NCBI GenBank assembly: GCA_963773195.1
Contig: CAVZAE010000019.1
Location: forward strand, 124,001 to 188,000
Length of the DNA stretch: 64,000 bases
DNA from: CAIWHR01 sp963773195
GTDB lineage: Bacteria; Pseudomonadota; Gammaproteobacteria; Burkholderiales; Casimicrobiaceae
Reading direction: 5' to 3'
Shown here: positions 18,015 to 28,010 of the stretch, piece by piece
Position numbering within the stretch: position 1 is the stretch's first letter
Layout of the letters: the number at the start of each line of letters is the position of its first letter
Program-made: the position numbers and the translations under genes
Notes under the pieces: model-generated
What the model saw: the letters and a program-made list of their open reading frames with translations, nothing else
What the model was told of the DNA's origin: nothing
The model's database searches: none

Positions 18015-19187
18015 TCAGGCGCGCAGAAAGGGGACCTCCGCAAAGCGGCCTCCGAGCACCGGCCCGGCGGGTACGGCCCACCAGCGTTCGAGCACCGTCG
18101 CGTACACCTGGCGGAAGTCAATCGCGAAACCAGGGTTGCCGTCGACGCCAAGGCGATCGAGCGCAGGCGCCTCACCATAGAAGCCGCCTGCGACGCGCCC
18201 GCCGAACGCGAAGTGAACGTTCGCCGTGCCGTGGTCGGTGCCGTTCGAGAGGTTCTCCTTGGGTCGCCGACCGAACTCCGCATAGGTGAGCACCAGTGTC
18301 TCGTCCCAGCGGCGCAGTTCTTCGAGCGCCGACTTGAGCGCGACGATGCCCTGCGCGACCTCGCCCAAAAGGCGCGCCTGCGTCGCCGCCTGCCCGCCGT
18401 GGGTGTCGAACCCCGACAGCGTCACCCGCACGACGGCGACGCCGCCCGCGCTCGCGACCACCTGGCAGGCGGTCTTGATCGCCGTACCAAACGCGCCCGC
18501 CGGAAATTCGGTGCGGAACTCGTGCCGCGAATCGAGCTGCGCAGCCGCCTGCACGATGTCGGCCTCGACCTTGATGACGTGTTCCAGCGCCTTGTTGCGA
18601 CTCGTTCCAGCCGCAGAGGCGAGCCGTGCGCGACGGAGGAACGATTCGGTGTTGGCGAGCGCGACCACGCGCGTGCCGCCACCGGCAAGCGGTCCCAGAT
18701 CGTTGGAGCCGACGATCACGCCGTCGGCGGCAAACGTGCGCGGCGGAGGCATCGCGGCGAACGCACGCGTCAGCCATCCGTCCTGCAGATATTCGTCGCT
18801 CGGCGATGCGGTGTCCCAGATCTCGATCGAGCGGAAATGCGACAGATTGGGTTCCGGATAGCCCACACCCTGCAACACGGCGAAGCGTCCCTCCCGCCAC
18901 AGCGGCAAGAGCGGCGCGAGCGATGGATGCAGACCGGCGCGATCGGAGAGCGGGATGACCGCGTCCCGCGCGATCGCGATCTTCGGCCGCAATGCGTAGT
19001 AGCGGGCATCGGTGTACGGGACGACGGTATTGAGACCGTCGTTGCCGCCCTTGAGCTCGATCAGCAGGAGCAGGTTTCGGTAGTTCTCTCCGGCCGGTGC
19101 CGCACCCAATGCAATGCTCGCGCGGCCACCGAAGGCGGCGCACGCGGCCGCCGCCGCTGCGGCGCCGAGGAAAGTCCGTCGTTTCAT
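18015..19187 (-). CDS. DUF1501 domain protein, Tat-exported
   Basis: 390-residue protein of the DUF1501 family, related to the alkaline phosphatase/sulfatase fold. The N-terminus is a twin-arginine signal (KRRTFLG followed by an alanine-rich core), so it is probably exported folded. Family segments are ELKGGNDGLNTVVPY, FDTHGGQA and TYAEFGRRPKEN. It lies 13 bases after a DUF1800 gene on the same strand. The two families are typically neighbours; their joint function is unknown. Confidence 0.88.
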   Translation of the reverse strand: MKRRTFLGAAAAAAACAAFGGRASIALGAAPAGENYRNLLLLIELKGGNDGLNTVVPYTDARYYALRPKIAIARDAVIPLSDRAGLHPSLAPLLPLWREGRFAVLQGVGYPEPNLSHFRSIEIWDTASPSDEYLQDGWLTRAFAAMPPPRTFAADGVIVGSNDLGPLAGGGTRVVALANTESFLRRARLASAAGTSRNKALEHVIKVEADIVQAAAQLDSRHEFRTEFPAGAFGTAIKTACQVVASAGGVAVVRVTLSGFDTHGGQAATQARLLGEVAQGIVALKSALEELRRWDETLVLTYAEFGRRPKENLSNGTDHGTANVHFAFGGRVAGGFYGEAPALDRLGVDGNPGFAIDFRQVYATVLERWWAVPAGPVLGGRFAEVPFLRA

Positions 19188-19200
19188 AGGCGCCGCCTCG

Positions 19201-20742
19201 TCATTTGAGCTCGAACGCCGGATCGAGCACGATCGCATGCACGAGCGTGCGAGAGTCGGCCGTGGCATCCGGCGTCTCGAGCGGCGCAACCGCGAGCAGC
19301 AGACGCTCCGCTGCGCGACCGCGCTCCGGCACCGTCGCGCCGGGGAGCTGTGCGAGCCAGCGCGCGCTGTCGAAGTCAATGCTCGCGAGCGCGCGCTCGA
19401 TCTGGCGCTGGAACCGCTGCGCCCGCGCCTTGTCATCGTCCGCAACGCTCAGCGCCGGCTGCGGAAGGGCTTGCCCAGAGTCGGACGCCGCGGCCATCAT
19501 CGCCACCGGCGCGCTCGCTTCGGAGCGTGTCACGCGATCGAGGAACTGCTTCCGCGCGAGAAGGGTCGTCGTGTTGATCCACGTCTCGCCGCCCGGCCAT
19601 CCCTTGACGTTCGGCGGCGAGAACAGGTTCTGGCCCATCCCGGCGGCGGCGACCGCAAACGGCAGCGCGCTCTCCGGCGCGAGCTCGAGCTGGCGCACCG
19701 TGCCGACGACGAGCTCGACCGGGGATTTCACCAGCACCCCGCGGTTCGCGGGAGCGTAGAACGCATCGCTCGTGAGAAGCGCTCCGAGCGCGACCTTGAT
19801 CTCATAGCCCGAGTCGCGGAAGCGGCGCGCAATCCGCGCGACCTCGGCGGGATCCGGATCCGGCGAGACGAACTCGCGCCAGAGCTTTGCGACGACGAAC
19901 TCGGAAGTCTCGGGGCGCGCAAGCAGGCTGTCGAGTACCGCATCGCCATCGAGGCGTCCGGTTCGGCCGAGCACCGTCTTGATGCCGTCGTCGTGCAGCC
20001 GGGGACGGAACACGAACGTGCCGGTTTCACGGTCGAGGCTCCAGCCCGTGAATGCGCGCGCCGCCTCCTTCACGTCGGCCTCGGTGTAGTGCCCTTCACC
20101 CAGCGTGAAGAGCTCCATCACCTCGCGCGCGAAATTCTCGTTCGGCGCGCCGCGCCGGTTTTGCGCGCTGTCGAGGTAGACCACCATCGCGGGGTCCTTC
20201 GCGATCGCATGCAGGAACACCCCGAAGTTGCCCAGCGCGTGCGCGCGCAGCGTGACGTTCTGCCGGTACATGAGGCGCGAGATCCGCACCTTCGGCTGCG
20301 CGGAGACAAAGTGGTTGTGCCAGAAGAGCGTCATCCGCTCGGTCAAGGGCGAAGGCGTGGCGAGCATCTCGCGCACCCACCAGCCCCGGAGCTCGAGGCC
20401 CTCGCGCACCTGCTGCCGGACGAACGTCTTGCGCTCCTCCGCGGTGACCATCTCTCCGCGCGGCGGCCGCAGCGGCGAGGTGTCGAGGGCGGAGGCGGGG
20501 GCGGGCGTCACCGCTACCGTGCGCGTCTCGCGCAGGAGCTTCCCGACGGCTTCTTCTCGCGTGAGCGGTGCGTACGCCCGGACTTCGGCGTCGGTAGGAC
20601 CGAAGCCCGTCCTGGCCAGCAGGTGGCGCGCATCGTCGTAGCCCAGGACCGGGCTCGATGCGGCCGACGCCGCTGCGGGCGCCCATGCCATTCCGGCCGC
20701 GAGAACGGCAGCCGCCAATGTCACGCGCCCGTGTCCCGGCAT
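19201..20742 (-). CDS. DUF1800 domain protein, exported
   Basis: 513-residue protein with a Sec-type signal peptide (cleavage near AASA-ASSP) and a full DUF1800 domain. Diagnostic segments are HLLARTGFGPT near the start, RMTLFWHNHFVSA, NENFAREVMELFTLGEGHYTE and FSPPNVKGWPGG. Biochemical function is unknown. First gene of the pair with DUF1501. Confidence 0.88.
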   Translation of the reverse strand: MPGHGRVTLAAAVLAAGMAWAPAAASAASSPVLGYDDARHLLARTGFGPTDAEVRAYAPLTREEAVGKLLRETRTVAVTPAPASALDTSPLRPPRGEMVTAEERKTFVRQQVREGLELRGWWVREMLATPSPLTERMTLFWHNHFVSAQPKVRISRLMYRQNVTLRAHALGNFGVFLHAIAKDPAMVVYLDSAQNRRGAPNENFAREVMELFTLGEGHYTEADVKEAARAFTGWSLDRETGTFVFRPRLHDDGIKTVLGRTGRLDGDAVLDSLLARPETSEFVVAKLWREFVSPDPDPAEVARIARRFRDSGYEIKVALGALLTSDAFYAPANRGVLVKSPVELVVGTVRQLELAPESALPFAVAAAGMGQNLFSPPNVKGWPGGETWINTTTLLARKQFLDRVTRSEASAPVAMMAAASDSGQALPQPALSVADDDKARAQRFQRQIERALASIDFDSARWLAQLPGATVPERGRAAERLLLAVAPLETPDATADSRTLVHAIVLDPAFELK

Positions 20743-20855
20743 CGTGCCTCACCTGTTCGATGTACCCGGCATCAACGCGGGAGGGTACCCGCGTGTTGAC
20801 GCCGCGTGTCGCGCGGCGTTGTAACAGCGCGTTGCCGGGGCAACGCCGGGCTTGG

Positions 20856-21731
20856 CTACAGCACGATGCTGCCGCGGCCCAGTTCGATCACGCGTCCGCC
20901 CACGTGGATGCGCCGCTCCGCGTCCACGTCGAGCGAGAGCCGGCAGGGACGTGCGACGGCATCGCCTTGCGCGATGGCGAGACGCTGGGGCAGCGGAGCG
21001 CCGGTAGCGAGCAGCCAACCTCCGAGGTTCGCGCAGGCGGAGCCCGTGCCCGGGTCCTCGACGACGCTGCCCTGCTTCAGGAAGAAGAAGCGCGCCATCA
21101 CGCGCTGCGCGCCGCCGGCGGCACTGCCCGGGGTGTCGTCGGGCGCGAAGATGTAGGCCATCGTGCGCTGCCCGATGCGGGCGTGCGCGAGCATCAGGTC
21201 CGCCCGCGGTACGGCCCGCCGGACGGACGCCGCCGACGCGAGCGGGATCACGAGTTGCTCCGATCCGGTGTCGACCCACAACGGTGGTTCGGACGGGCGC
21301 GGCGCAACATCGGTTGCATCGAGGCCCAGCATTGCGGCGAGCTCGGCGCCGCTTGCCGCAACGGCGCGGTGGCGCGGCGGATTGGCGGCGAGCGTCCAGC
21401 GGTCGCCGTCGGCCTTGACCGGAATCACGCCCGCATGCATCTCGAGCGTGACGGCGTCTCCACTGGCCACGAGATGGCGAACGACGTGTGCGGTGCCAAG
21501 CGTCGGATGACCGGCGAACGGCATCTCGAACGTCGGCGTGAAGATCCGTACGCGTTTCGTCGCGACCGTCGAAGGTAGCACGAACGTCGTCTCCGACAGG
21601 TTGAACTGCAGCGCGAGCGCCTGCATCGTCGCCTCGTCGAGGCCGCGACCGTCCTCGAACACGCACAGCGGATTGCCGGCGAGCCGCTCTTCGGCGAAGA
21701 CGTTGACCAGGCGATAGTGGAAGGTGGGCAC
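20856..21731 (-). CDS. PhzF family isomerase
   Basis: 291-residue member of the PhzF/YddE family, two-domain diaminopimelate-epimerase-like fold. The N-terminal segment VFAEERLAGNPLCVFEDG and the catalytic glutamate E47 (FNLSETTFV) are present, as are the glycine-rich PFAGHPTLGTAH and EDPGTGSACANLGGWL. No phenazine genes are nearby, so the substrate is unknown. The 11-base gap to mnmH suggests one transcript tesA-mnmH-phzF-like. Between it and the DUF1800 gene lie 113 bases holding a hairpin (about 20772-20801). Confidence 0.88.
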   Translation of the reverse strand: MPTFHYRLVNVFAEERLAGNPLCVFEDGRGLDEATMQALALQFNLSETTFVLPSTVATKRVRIFTPTFEMPFAGHPTLGTAHVVRHLVASGDAVTLEMHAGVIPVKADGDRWTLAANPPRHRAVAASGAELAAMLGLDATDVAPRPSEPPLWVDTGSEQLVIPLASAASVRRAVPRADLMLAHARIGQRTMAYIFAPDDTPGSAAGGAQRVMARFFFLKQGSVVEDPGTGSACANLGGWLLATGAPLPQRLAIAQGDAVARPCRLSLDVDAERRIHVGGRVIELGRGSIVL

Positions 21732-21742
21732 GAGGTCTCTCC

Positions 21743-22846
21743 TCAGGCAGTCGCGCGCGGCGCGACCGCGTTACGTGCGCGGACCGCGTGGTCGAGGTCG
21801 CGGGCGAGCCCGCGAAACGTTGCGTCGTCCAGGCTGGCCGGAGCGACGACGAGCGCGTCGCGGGCGCGCGCGAAATTCCGCTCGAGCGCCCGCTCGTAGG
21901 TCGGATCGTAGTGTTGCGAGAGCAGCTCGCCGACCACGGCGTCCCATTCGCCGGCGGCCGCCGCGGCCTCCCAGCGCGCGATCGTCTTCCTCCCATGCAG
22001 GGGCACGAGAAGGGCGAGCCGCGCGGCGAGTGCGTCGGCATCCGCGACATAGTGCGCGTACTCGTCCTTGAGCAGCGCAATGCGCAGAGGCACGGGCGTA
22101 TCGAGGCGGACGCACGGCGCGGCGCGGATCGCGGTCAACAAGGTGTCCGGAAGTTGCACGGTGCCGATCCGCTTGCTCTCGGACTCGACGTAGACCGGGC
22201 GGCGCGGGTCGAGCCGCATCAGCGCGGTGGCAAGCTCGCTTTCGAATCCCTTTTGCGCGGGCTGCGACTCGCCGGGAAGGTCGCCCAAGAGCGAGCCGCG
22301 ATGCCGCGCGAGGGCTTCAAGGTCCAGCACCTGCATGCCCTCGGCCGCGAGCGCGTCGATGAGCCGGCTCTTGCCCGACCCCGTGAGTCCGCAAATGACC
22401 TCGAAAGGGAGGCGCGACGGCAGCGTCTCGAGTTGCGCCATCACATGGCGGCGCCACGCGCGATAGCCGCCGTCGAGCTGCACCGCGCGCCAGCCGATCT
22501 CGTTCAGCATGTGCGTGAGCGAGCGGCTGCGCTGGCCGCCGCGCCAGCAGTACACGACCGGCGACCAGTCGCGCGGCTTCGTCGCGAACGGACCCTCGAG
22601 CATCGTGGCGATGTTGCGTGCGACAAGGGCCGCGCCGGACCGCTTGGCAGCGAAGCTCGACACCTTCGCGTACATCGTGCCGATGTGCGCGCGCTCGGCG
22701 TCGGCTAGGACGGGATGGTTCTCGGCGCCGGGAATGCGATCCTCGGCGAACTCGGAGGGCGTGCGAACGTCGACGCGGTCCGGGTACGCCGCGAGGGCAT
22801 CGACGGTGATCGTGCGGCCGTCGCGCGGGTGCGGCGGCACGGTCAC
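21743..22846 (-). CDS. mnmH: tRNA 2-selenouridine synthase MnmH
   Basis: Converts 2-thiouridine at the wobble position of certain tRNAs to 2-selenouridine through a geranylated intermediate. The N-terminal rhodanese domain carries the catalytic cysteine in VVYCWRGGQRS. The C-terminal P-loop domain has GLTGSGKSRLIDAL. I place the start at the GTG at 22846, which overlaps the tesA stop as GTGA, giving 367 residues. No selD is in the window. Confidence 0.93.
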   Translation of the reverse strand: MTVPPHPRDGRTITVDALAAYPDRVDVRTPSEFAEDRIPGAENHPVLADAERAHIGTMYAKVSSFAAKRSGAALVARNIATMLEGPFATKPRDWSPVVYCWRGGQRSRSLTHMLNEIGWRAVQLDGGYRAWRRHVMAQLETLPSRLPFEVICGLTGSGKSRLIDALAAEGMQVLDLEALARHRGSLLGDLPGESQPAQKGFESELATALMRLDPRRPVYVESESKRIGTVQLPDTLLTAIRAAPCVRLDTPVPLRIALLKDEYAHYVADADALAARLALLVPLHGRKTIARWEAAAAAGEWDAVVGELLSQHYDPTYERALERNFARARDALVVAPASLDDATFRGLARDLDHAVRARNAVAPRATA

Positions 22847-23493
22847 GGCGGCTTCCCAAGCAGCGGCGCGAGCACCGGCCATACGTTGTCGAGCAGCTTC
22901 GCCTGCGCCGCCACCGTCGGGTGGATGCGATCGGGCTGGAACAGCTCGTTCGATTCGCTAAAGCCTTCGAACAGGAACGGCACGAGCGCAGCGCGATGCG
23001 CCTTCGCTACTTCCCCGTACATCGCAGCGAACTCCCGCGTATACGCCGGACCGTAGTTGGGGGGCAGCCTCATGCCGACCAGCACCGGGCGGGCACCCGC
23101 CTTCTCCACGGCGCCCAGCATTGCGTCAAGATTCTCCTTCGCCGCCTTTACGCTGCCGCCGCGCAGCCCGTCGTTGCCCCCCAATTCGATGACGACGATG
23201 GCAGGCTTGTGCTGAGAAAGAAGCGCCGGCAGCCGCGCGCGGCCGCCGGCCGTCGTGTCGCCGGAGATGCTCGCGTTGACGACCTGATAGGGAAAGTGCT
23301 CCGCATCGATGCGCGCGGCGAGGAGATCGACCCAGCCAGTACCCTTCGGCAGCCCGTAGGCCGCCGAGATCGAGTCGCCGACGACGAGCAGCACGGCCGG
23401 CGCAGCGCCCCGGCTTACCCCGGCGCAAGACAGAAGTGCGATCAGCCCGGCGGCGAGAGCGGCGCGGCGGGAACGTTGGAACGGGTACGGCAT
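22843..23493 (-). CDS. tesA: Arylesterase / lysophospholipase TesA (SGNH hydrolase)
   Basis: Periplasmic multifunctional esterase-thioesterase. A signal peptide runs to about residue 31. The four SGNH blocks are visible: GDSIS (Ser41), the glycine in SISGDTTAGG, the asparagine in ELGGNDGLRG, and DRIHPT with the Asp-His pair. Mature size fits TesA. The ATG at 23493 is chosen because it gives a normal signal peptide. It is divergent from an ABC exporter, as in E. coli tesA/ybbA-ybbP. Confidence 0.92.
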   Translation of the reverse strand: MPYPFQRSRRAALAAGLIALLSCAGVSRGAAPAVLLVVGDSISAAYGLPKGTGWVDLLAARIDAEHFPYQVVNASISGDTTAGGRARLPALLSQHKPAIVVIELGGNDGLRGGSVKAAKENLDAMLGAVEKAGARPVLVGMRLPPNYGPAYTREFAAMYGEVAKAHRAALVPFLFEGFSESNELFQPDRIHPTVAAQAKLLDNVWPVLAPLLGKPP

Positions 23494-23551
23494 CGACGAT
23501 CGGAAGGGAGCGTTCAGGGTGCGATTGTAGCCGCCGGGTAGAATCGGGCTC

Positions 23552-24337
23552 ATGGACATGGCCCGTTCCGGGGCGAGCGGCGTTGCTTGCGGCCACGTTC
23601 AGCATCGCGACCCGCAACCGCTGCAATATCGTTCTCCCAACGCTTTGGCTGCCACTCCGATCCTGCGCGCTGCGGGTCTTACGAAGGTCGTGACGAGCGG
23701 CGATGCACCGCTCACGATCCTCGATGACGTCACCTTCGAGGTCGAACCCGGCGCGGCAGTGGCGATTGTCGGCGCGTCCGGGTCAGGCAAGACCACGCTG
23801 CTCGGATTGCTCGCGGGACTCGATCGGCCTACGAACGGCGAGGTCTGGCTCGACAGCGTCGAGCTCGGCGCGCAGGACGAGGACGCGCGCGCCGCGCTCC
23901 GCGCCCGCCTGCTGGGCTTCGTATTCCAGTCGTTCCAGCTCCTTCCCGCGCTCACGGCGCACGAGAACGTGATGCTGCCGCTCGAGCTCGCGGGGGCGGC
24001 CGACGCAGGCCCCCGCGCGGCCGAGTGGCTCGATCGCGTCGGCCTCGCGCGGCGGCGTACGCACTATCCCAAGCAGCTGTCCGGCGGGGAGCAACAGCGG
24101 GTCGCGATCGCGCGCGCGTTTGCCGGCGAACCCAAGCTCCTGATGGCGGACGAGCCGACGGGCAACCTCGACAATGCGACGGGGGCCGAGGTGGCCGACC
24201 TCATGTTTCGCTTGAACCGCGAGCGTGGAACGACGCTGCTCCTGGTCACGCACGACACCGGGATCGCATCGCGCTGCGCGCGTCGCCTGTCGCTCGCCGC
24301 CGGCCGCCTGGTCGCTGATTCCGCGGCCCCCGCATGA
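23552..24337 (+). CDS. ABC transporter ATP-binding protein, YbbA-like
   Basis: Nucleotide-binding subunit of a LolD/MacB-class transporter. Walker A is VGASGSGKTTLL, the signature is LSGGEQQRVAIARA and Walker B is LLMADEPTGNLD. The ATG at 23552 gives 261 residues, but the first 31 do not look like family sequence. A TTG at 23645 would give a 230-residue protein closer to YbbA. The stop overlaps the permease start as ATGA. Confidence 0.92.
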   Translation: MDMARSGASGVACGHVQHRDPQPLQYRSPNALAATPILRAAGLTKVVTSGDAPLTILDDVTFEVEPGAAVAIVGASGSGKTTLLGLLAGLDRPTNGEVWLDSVELGAQDEDARAALRARLLGFVFQSFQLLPALTAHENVMLPLELAGAADAGPRAAEWLDRVGLARRRTHYPKQLSGGEQQRVAIARAFAGEPKLLMADEPTGNLDNATGAEVADLMFRLNRERGTTLLLVTHDTGIASRCARRLSLAAGRLVADSAAPA

Positions 24338-26841
24338 CAGCGCTGCGCCTCGCATGGCGGATGCTCGCGCGCGATGCGCGCGCGGGCGAGCTGACGGTGC
24401 TGATTGCGGCGATCGTGCTCGCGGTGGGGAGCGTCGGCACCGTCGCGTTCTTCGCCGATCGCGTGAAGACCGCGCTCACGCGCGAAGCCAATCTGCTGCT
24501 CGGCGCCGATGTGCTGATCTCGGGCGACCGACCGCTGCCCGATACATACGCCAATGAAGCGCTGCGCCGCGGACTGGCTGTCGCGACCGCACTGCGATTC
24601 AACAGCATGGTGCAGCGGGAAGGCGCCGATGCGGACGCCGGCGCCGTGCTCGCCGACGTGAAAGCGGTCGGACCGGCCTATCCGCTGCGGGGCACCGTCA
24701 TGCTGGTCGACCCGGCGACGCCCGACGGCGTGCGCGCCGCAGGCATCCCGCCGAAGGGCCAGGTGTGGCCCGACACGCGGCTTGCCGACCGTCTTGGCGT
24801 CAAGAAGGGCGACCGGATCAGCGTGGGCGAGGCGAGCCTCGAGGTCGGCGCCGTGATCCTGCGGGAGCCGGAGATCGCGACAGGTCTGCTGGCGCTCGGT
24901 CCGCGGCTCGTCATGAACATCGACGACGTTTCCGCAACCAACCTGCTGCAACCGGGCAATCGTGCGACATGGCGTTTGCTCGTCGCCGATACCGCGGAGC
25001 GGGGGCGGCTCGGTCCGTATCTCGACTGGGTGCAAGGCGAGCTCAAGCCCGGTCAACGGATGGAGAACGTGCGCGACCTGCGGCCGGAGGTTCAGCAGAC
25101 GCTCGAGCGCTCGGACAAGTTTCTCGGGCTCTCCGCGCTGGTGGCGGTCGTGCTCGCAGCGGTTGCGATCGCGTTGGCGGCGACGCGCTACCTGCGCCGC
25201 CATCTTGACACTGCAGCGATGCTGCGCTGCCTCGGCGCCTCGCGCGGGCGCACGCTGGCGCTGTTCGTCGTGCAGTTCGCGCTGGTCGCCGTCGGTGCCA
25301 GCGCGGCTGGCATCGTGCTCGCGCTCGCGGGCCAGCAGCTGCTCGCCTCGCTCCTGTCGTCGATTGCCGCGAGCGACCTTCCACCGCCCGGAGTCACGCC
25401 GGCGATCGCCGCGTTCGGCACCGGAATCCTGCTGTTGCTCGGCTTCGCGCTGCCGCCGCTGATCGCGCTCGCCGGCGTGCCGCCGTTGCGCGTTCTGCGG
25501 CGCGACTTGCCGCGCCCGCGAGCCGGCGGTCTCGCGGCCTACGCGCTTGGCGCCGCGGTCATCGGCGCGCTGATCGGCTGGCAGGCGCAGGACGCGAAGA
25601 CGGGCGGCATCGTCGTCGCCGGCATCGGCGGATTGCTGGCCGCCGCGGCCCTCTCGGCGTGGCTCCTGATCGCGCTCCTGAAGCGCCTGCCACAGCGAGG
25701 TGTCAGCTGGCGCTTCGGCCTGGCCAACCTGCGCCGCCGGCCGCTCGCCTCCAGCCTGCAGATCGGCGCGCTCGCGCTCGGCCTGATGGCGCTCCTGCTC
25801 CTCACCGTCGTACGCGGCGACCTCCTGTACAACTGGCGCGCGAGCCTGCCGCCCGATGCGCCCAACCACTTCCTCGTCAACGTGCTGCCGGATCAGGTCG
25901 ACGCCGTGCGCGCGGCGTTGAAGGCGGTGACCGGCACCGACACGACGCTGTATCCGATGGTTCGCGGGCGGATCGTCGCCGTCAACGGCGAGCCATTCGA
26001 CACGACGCGATTCGACACGCGAGCACGGAGGCTCGCGGAGCGCGAGTTCAATCTGTCGTGGGCCAGTGACCTCCCGAAGACCAACCGCGTCACCGCCGGC
26101 AAGTGGTTCGGTGCGGCCAAGGGACCCGAAGCGGGGCTATCGATGGAGGCGGGGATTGCGGAATCGCTGCACTTCAAGCTCGGCGACACGCTGACCTGGG
26201 ATCTCGCGGGCGCCAAGGTGACGGCCAAGATCACGAGCCTGCGCAAGGTCGAGTGGGACAGCTTCCGGCCGAACTTCTTCGCGCTGTTCGCACCCGGCGT
26301 GCTCGAGGAGATGCCCCGGACGTATCTCGGCGCCGTGCGGGCGCCCGAAGGCCAGGGCTCGTGGCTGTCCGCGCTCGTCCAGCAATACCCGAACCTGCTC
26401 GTGATCGACGTCGGCGAAATCCTGCGGCAGATCCAGACGATCATCGAGCAGGTCGCCCGTGCCGTCGAGTTCGTGTTCCTGTTCACCCTTGTCGGGGGCC
26501 TGCTCGTGCTGCAGGCGGCGATCGCGGCCACGCAGGACGAGCGCCGCTTCGACGCGGCGATCCTGCGCACGCTCGGCGCGTCGCAGGCGCAGCTCCGCGC
26601 TGCCCAGGTTACCGAGTTCCTCGTGCTGGGAGCGCTGGCGGGCTTGCTCGCAGCGGCCGGTGCGACGGCGGTCGGCTACGTGCTTTCCGATCGCGTGTTC
26701 CAGATTCCGTTCGCGTGGAATCCGTTCGTGTGGATCTACGGCTTAGGGGGCGGGGCGATCGCGGTCGCACTGGCTGGATGGCTGGGCACGCGCGGGACGG
26801 CGCGCCAGCCACCGCTCGCCGTCATCCGGCAACTAGGTTGA
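24334..26841 (+). CDS. ABC transporter permease, YbbP-like (FtsX family)
   Basis: 835-residue inner-membrane protein with the FtsX/MacB-type layout: one N-terminal helix, a large periplasmic domain, a membrane block, a second periplasmic domain and the C-terminal FtsX block near residues 700-830 (RFDAAILRTLGASQAQLRAAQVTEFL). An earlier copy of this coupling segment, AAMLRCLGASRGRTLALF, lies near residue 300. The substrate is unknown; the neighbouring esterase tesA hints at lipid-related export. It converges with the next regulator and overlaps it by nine bases. Confidence 0.92.
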   Translation: MTALRLAWRMLARDARAGELTVLIAAIVLAVGSVGTVAFFADRVKTALTREANLLLGADVLISGDRPLPDTYANEALRRGLAVATALRFNSMVQREGADADAGAVLADVKAVGPAYPLRGTVMLVDPATPDGVRAAGIPPKGQVWPDTRLADRLGVKKGDRISVGEASLEVGAVILREPEIATGLLALGPRLVMNIDDVSATNLLQPGNRATWRLLVADTAERGRLGPYLDWVQGELKPGQRMENVRDLRPEVQQTLERSDKFLGLSALVAVVLAAVAIALAATRYLRRHLDTAAMLRCLGASRGRTLALFVVQFALVAVGASAAGIVLALAGQQLLASLLSSIAASDLPPPGVTPAIAAFGTGILLLLGFALPPLIALAGVPPLRVLRRDLPRPRAGGLAAYALGAAVIGALIGWQAQDAKTGGIVVAGIGGLLAAAALSAWLLIALLKRLPQRGVSWRFGLANLRRRPLASSLQIGALALGLMALLLLTVVRGDLLYNWRASLPPDAPNHFLVNVLPDQVDAVRAALKAVTGTDTTLYPMVRGRIVAVNGEPFDTTRFDTRARRLAEREFNLSWASDLPKTNRVTAGKWFGAAKGPEAGLSMEAGIAESLHFKLGDTLTWDLAGAKVTAKITSLRKVEWDSFRPNFFALFAPGVLEEMPRTYLGAVRAPEGQGSWLSALVQQYPNLLVIDVGEILRQIQTIIEQVARAVEFVFLFTLVGGLLVLQAAIAATQDERRFDAAILRTLGASQAQLRAAQVTEFLVLGALAGLLAAAGATAVGYVLSDRVFQIPFAWNPFVWIYGLGGGAIAVALAGWLGTRGTARQPPLAVIRQLG

Positions 26842-27872
26842 GCCGCCGGCGATCGCCCGGCGCAGCGATCCGAAGCGCTTGCGGTACTGCGCCGGTGTGA
26901 GGCTCACCTGGCGCCGGAACAGGCGGCTGAAGAAGCCGGCGTCCTCATAGCCGACCGCATTCGCGACCGCCTCGACCGGATCGTCGCGCGTCTCGAGCAT
27001 CTGCTTCGCTTCCTCGAGTCGCACGCGCGTGCACGTATTCGAGCGGCGACATGCCGGTCGCCTGCTGGAACCGGCGCTTGAACGAGCGCTCGGGCAGCCC
27101 GCTCAACTCGATCATGGCGGTCACCGGCGACGGCTCGTGATAGCTGCTCCGCGATCCACGTCTGGCAGCGGGCGATGGCGGCGTCGCTTACCTGGCGCGA
27201 GCGCGCGATCCGCGCGAACGGCTGCTGGCCGATCGCGTGCCAGTCGATGAGGTTGATGCGCGCGACCTGCATCGCCGCCTCCACATCGACGAAGCGCGCG
27301 ATCAGGTACAGCGCGACGTCCTGCCACGACGTTCCACCGCCGGCCATCACCAGCCGCTGCCCTTCACCCGAGACGACGAGGGCACGCTCCTTGCGAACCT
27401 TCACCGCTGGATAGCGATCGCGCAGGATGTCGCAGTAGGCCCAGTGCGTCGTCGCCTCGTGACCGTCGAGCAGCCCGGCCTCGGCGAGCAGCATTGCGCC
27501 GGAGCACGCCGTGGCCAGCGTGGCGCCGTTGGCGTAGCAACGCGCGAGCCAGGTGATTTCCCTGGTGAACCGGCCCGCGAGCGATTCTCCAGGCGGAACG
27601 GTGATCTCGGGCACGCAGACAATGCGCGCGTCGGAGCGCGCGTCGAGCGTCGCCTGCGGCGCGATGGGCACGTCGTTCGCGGCTGTGAACGGCGCGGCCT
27701 CCGCGGCCACGATGCATGGCCGCACCAGCGCCGGCCCTGGCCGCCCGTCGACTACGACGCCCCAGTCGCGCCCGGCGGCCATGAAGAGGTCGTACATGCC
27801 GTAGGTGACCGAGGCCGTCGTTTCCGGAAACGCGAGGATTGCGACGTCCACCGGCGCGTGCGGGGCGTTCAT
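26833..27872 (-). pseudogene. GlxA-type AraC family regulator, two frameshifts
   Basis: Transcription regulator with an N-terminal DJ-1/PfpI-like domain and a C-terminal AraC helix-turn-helix. The body reads cleanly from the ATG at 27872 to WIAEQLS. Near 27138 the frame shifts into HEPSPVTAMIELSGLPERSF and on through GMSPLEYVHA. Near 27028 it shifts again into RLEEAKQMLETRDDPVEAVA and continues normally to the stop at 26833. All AraC motifs survive across the three frames, so the gene was functional recently or the shifts are errors. Repaired length is about 346 residues. It is divergent from the TPR gene. Confidence 0.85.
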
Positions 27873-28010
27873 GGCCGATCTGTCCGGTTTCTTGCCGAAA
27901 TGGCTTTGTACTTCCGAGGCGCGGCATCTTACGCTTGCACCCGTGAGGTTGCCACGATGAGCGGCGCTCCGGTCCGCCGACGGGGACCTCGCTTCGACAA
28001 GGAATTCGCC

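Noticed and set aside
24064..25869. 601-codon minus-strand frame opposite the ABC exporter
   Set aside because: Shadow of two well-supported ABC genes; low-complexity translation.
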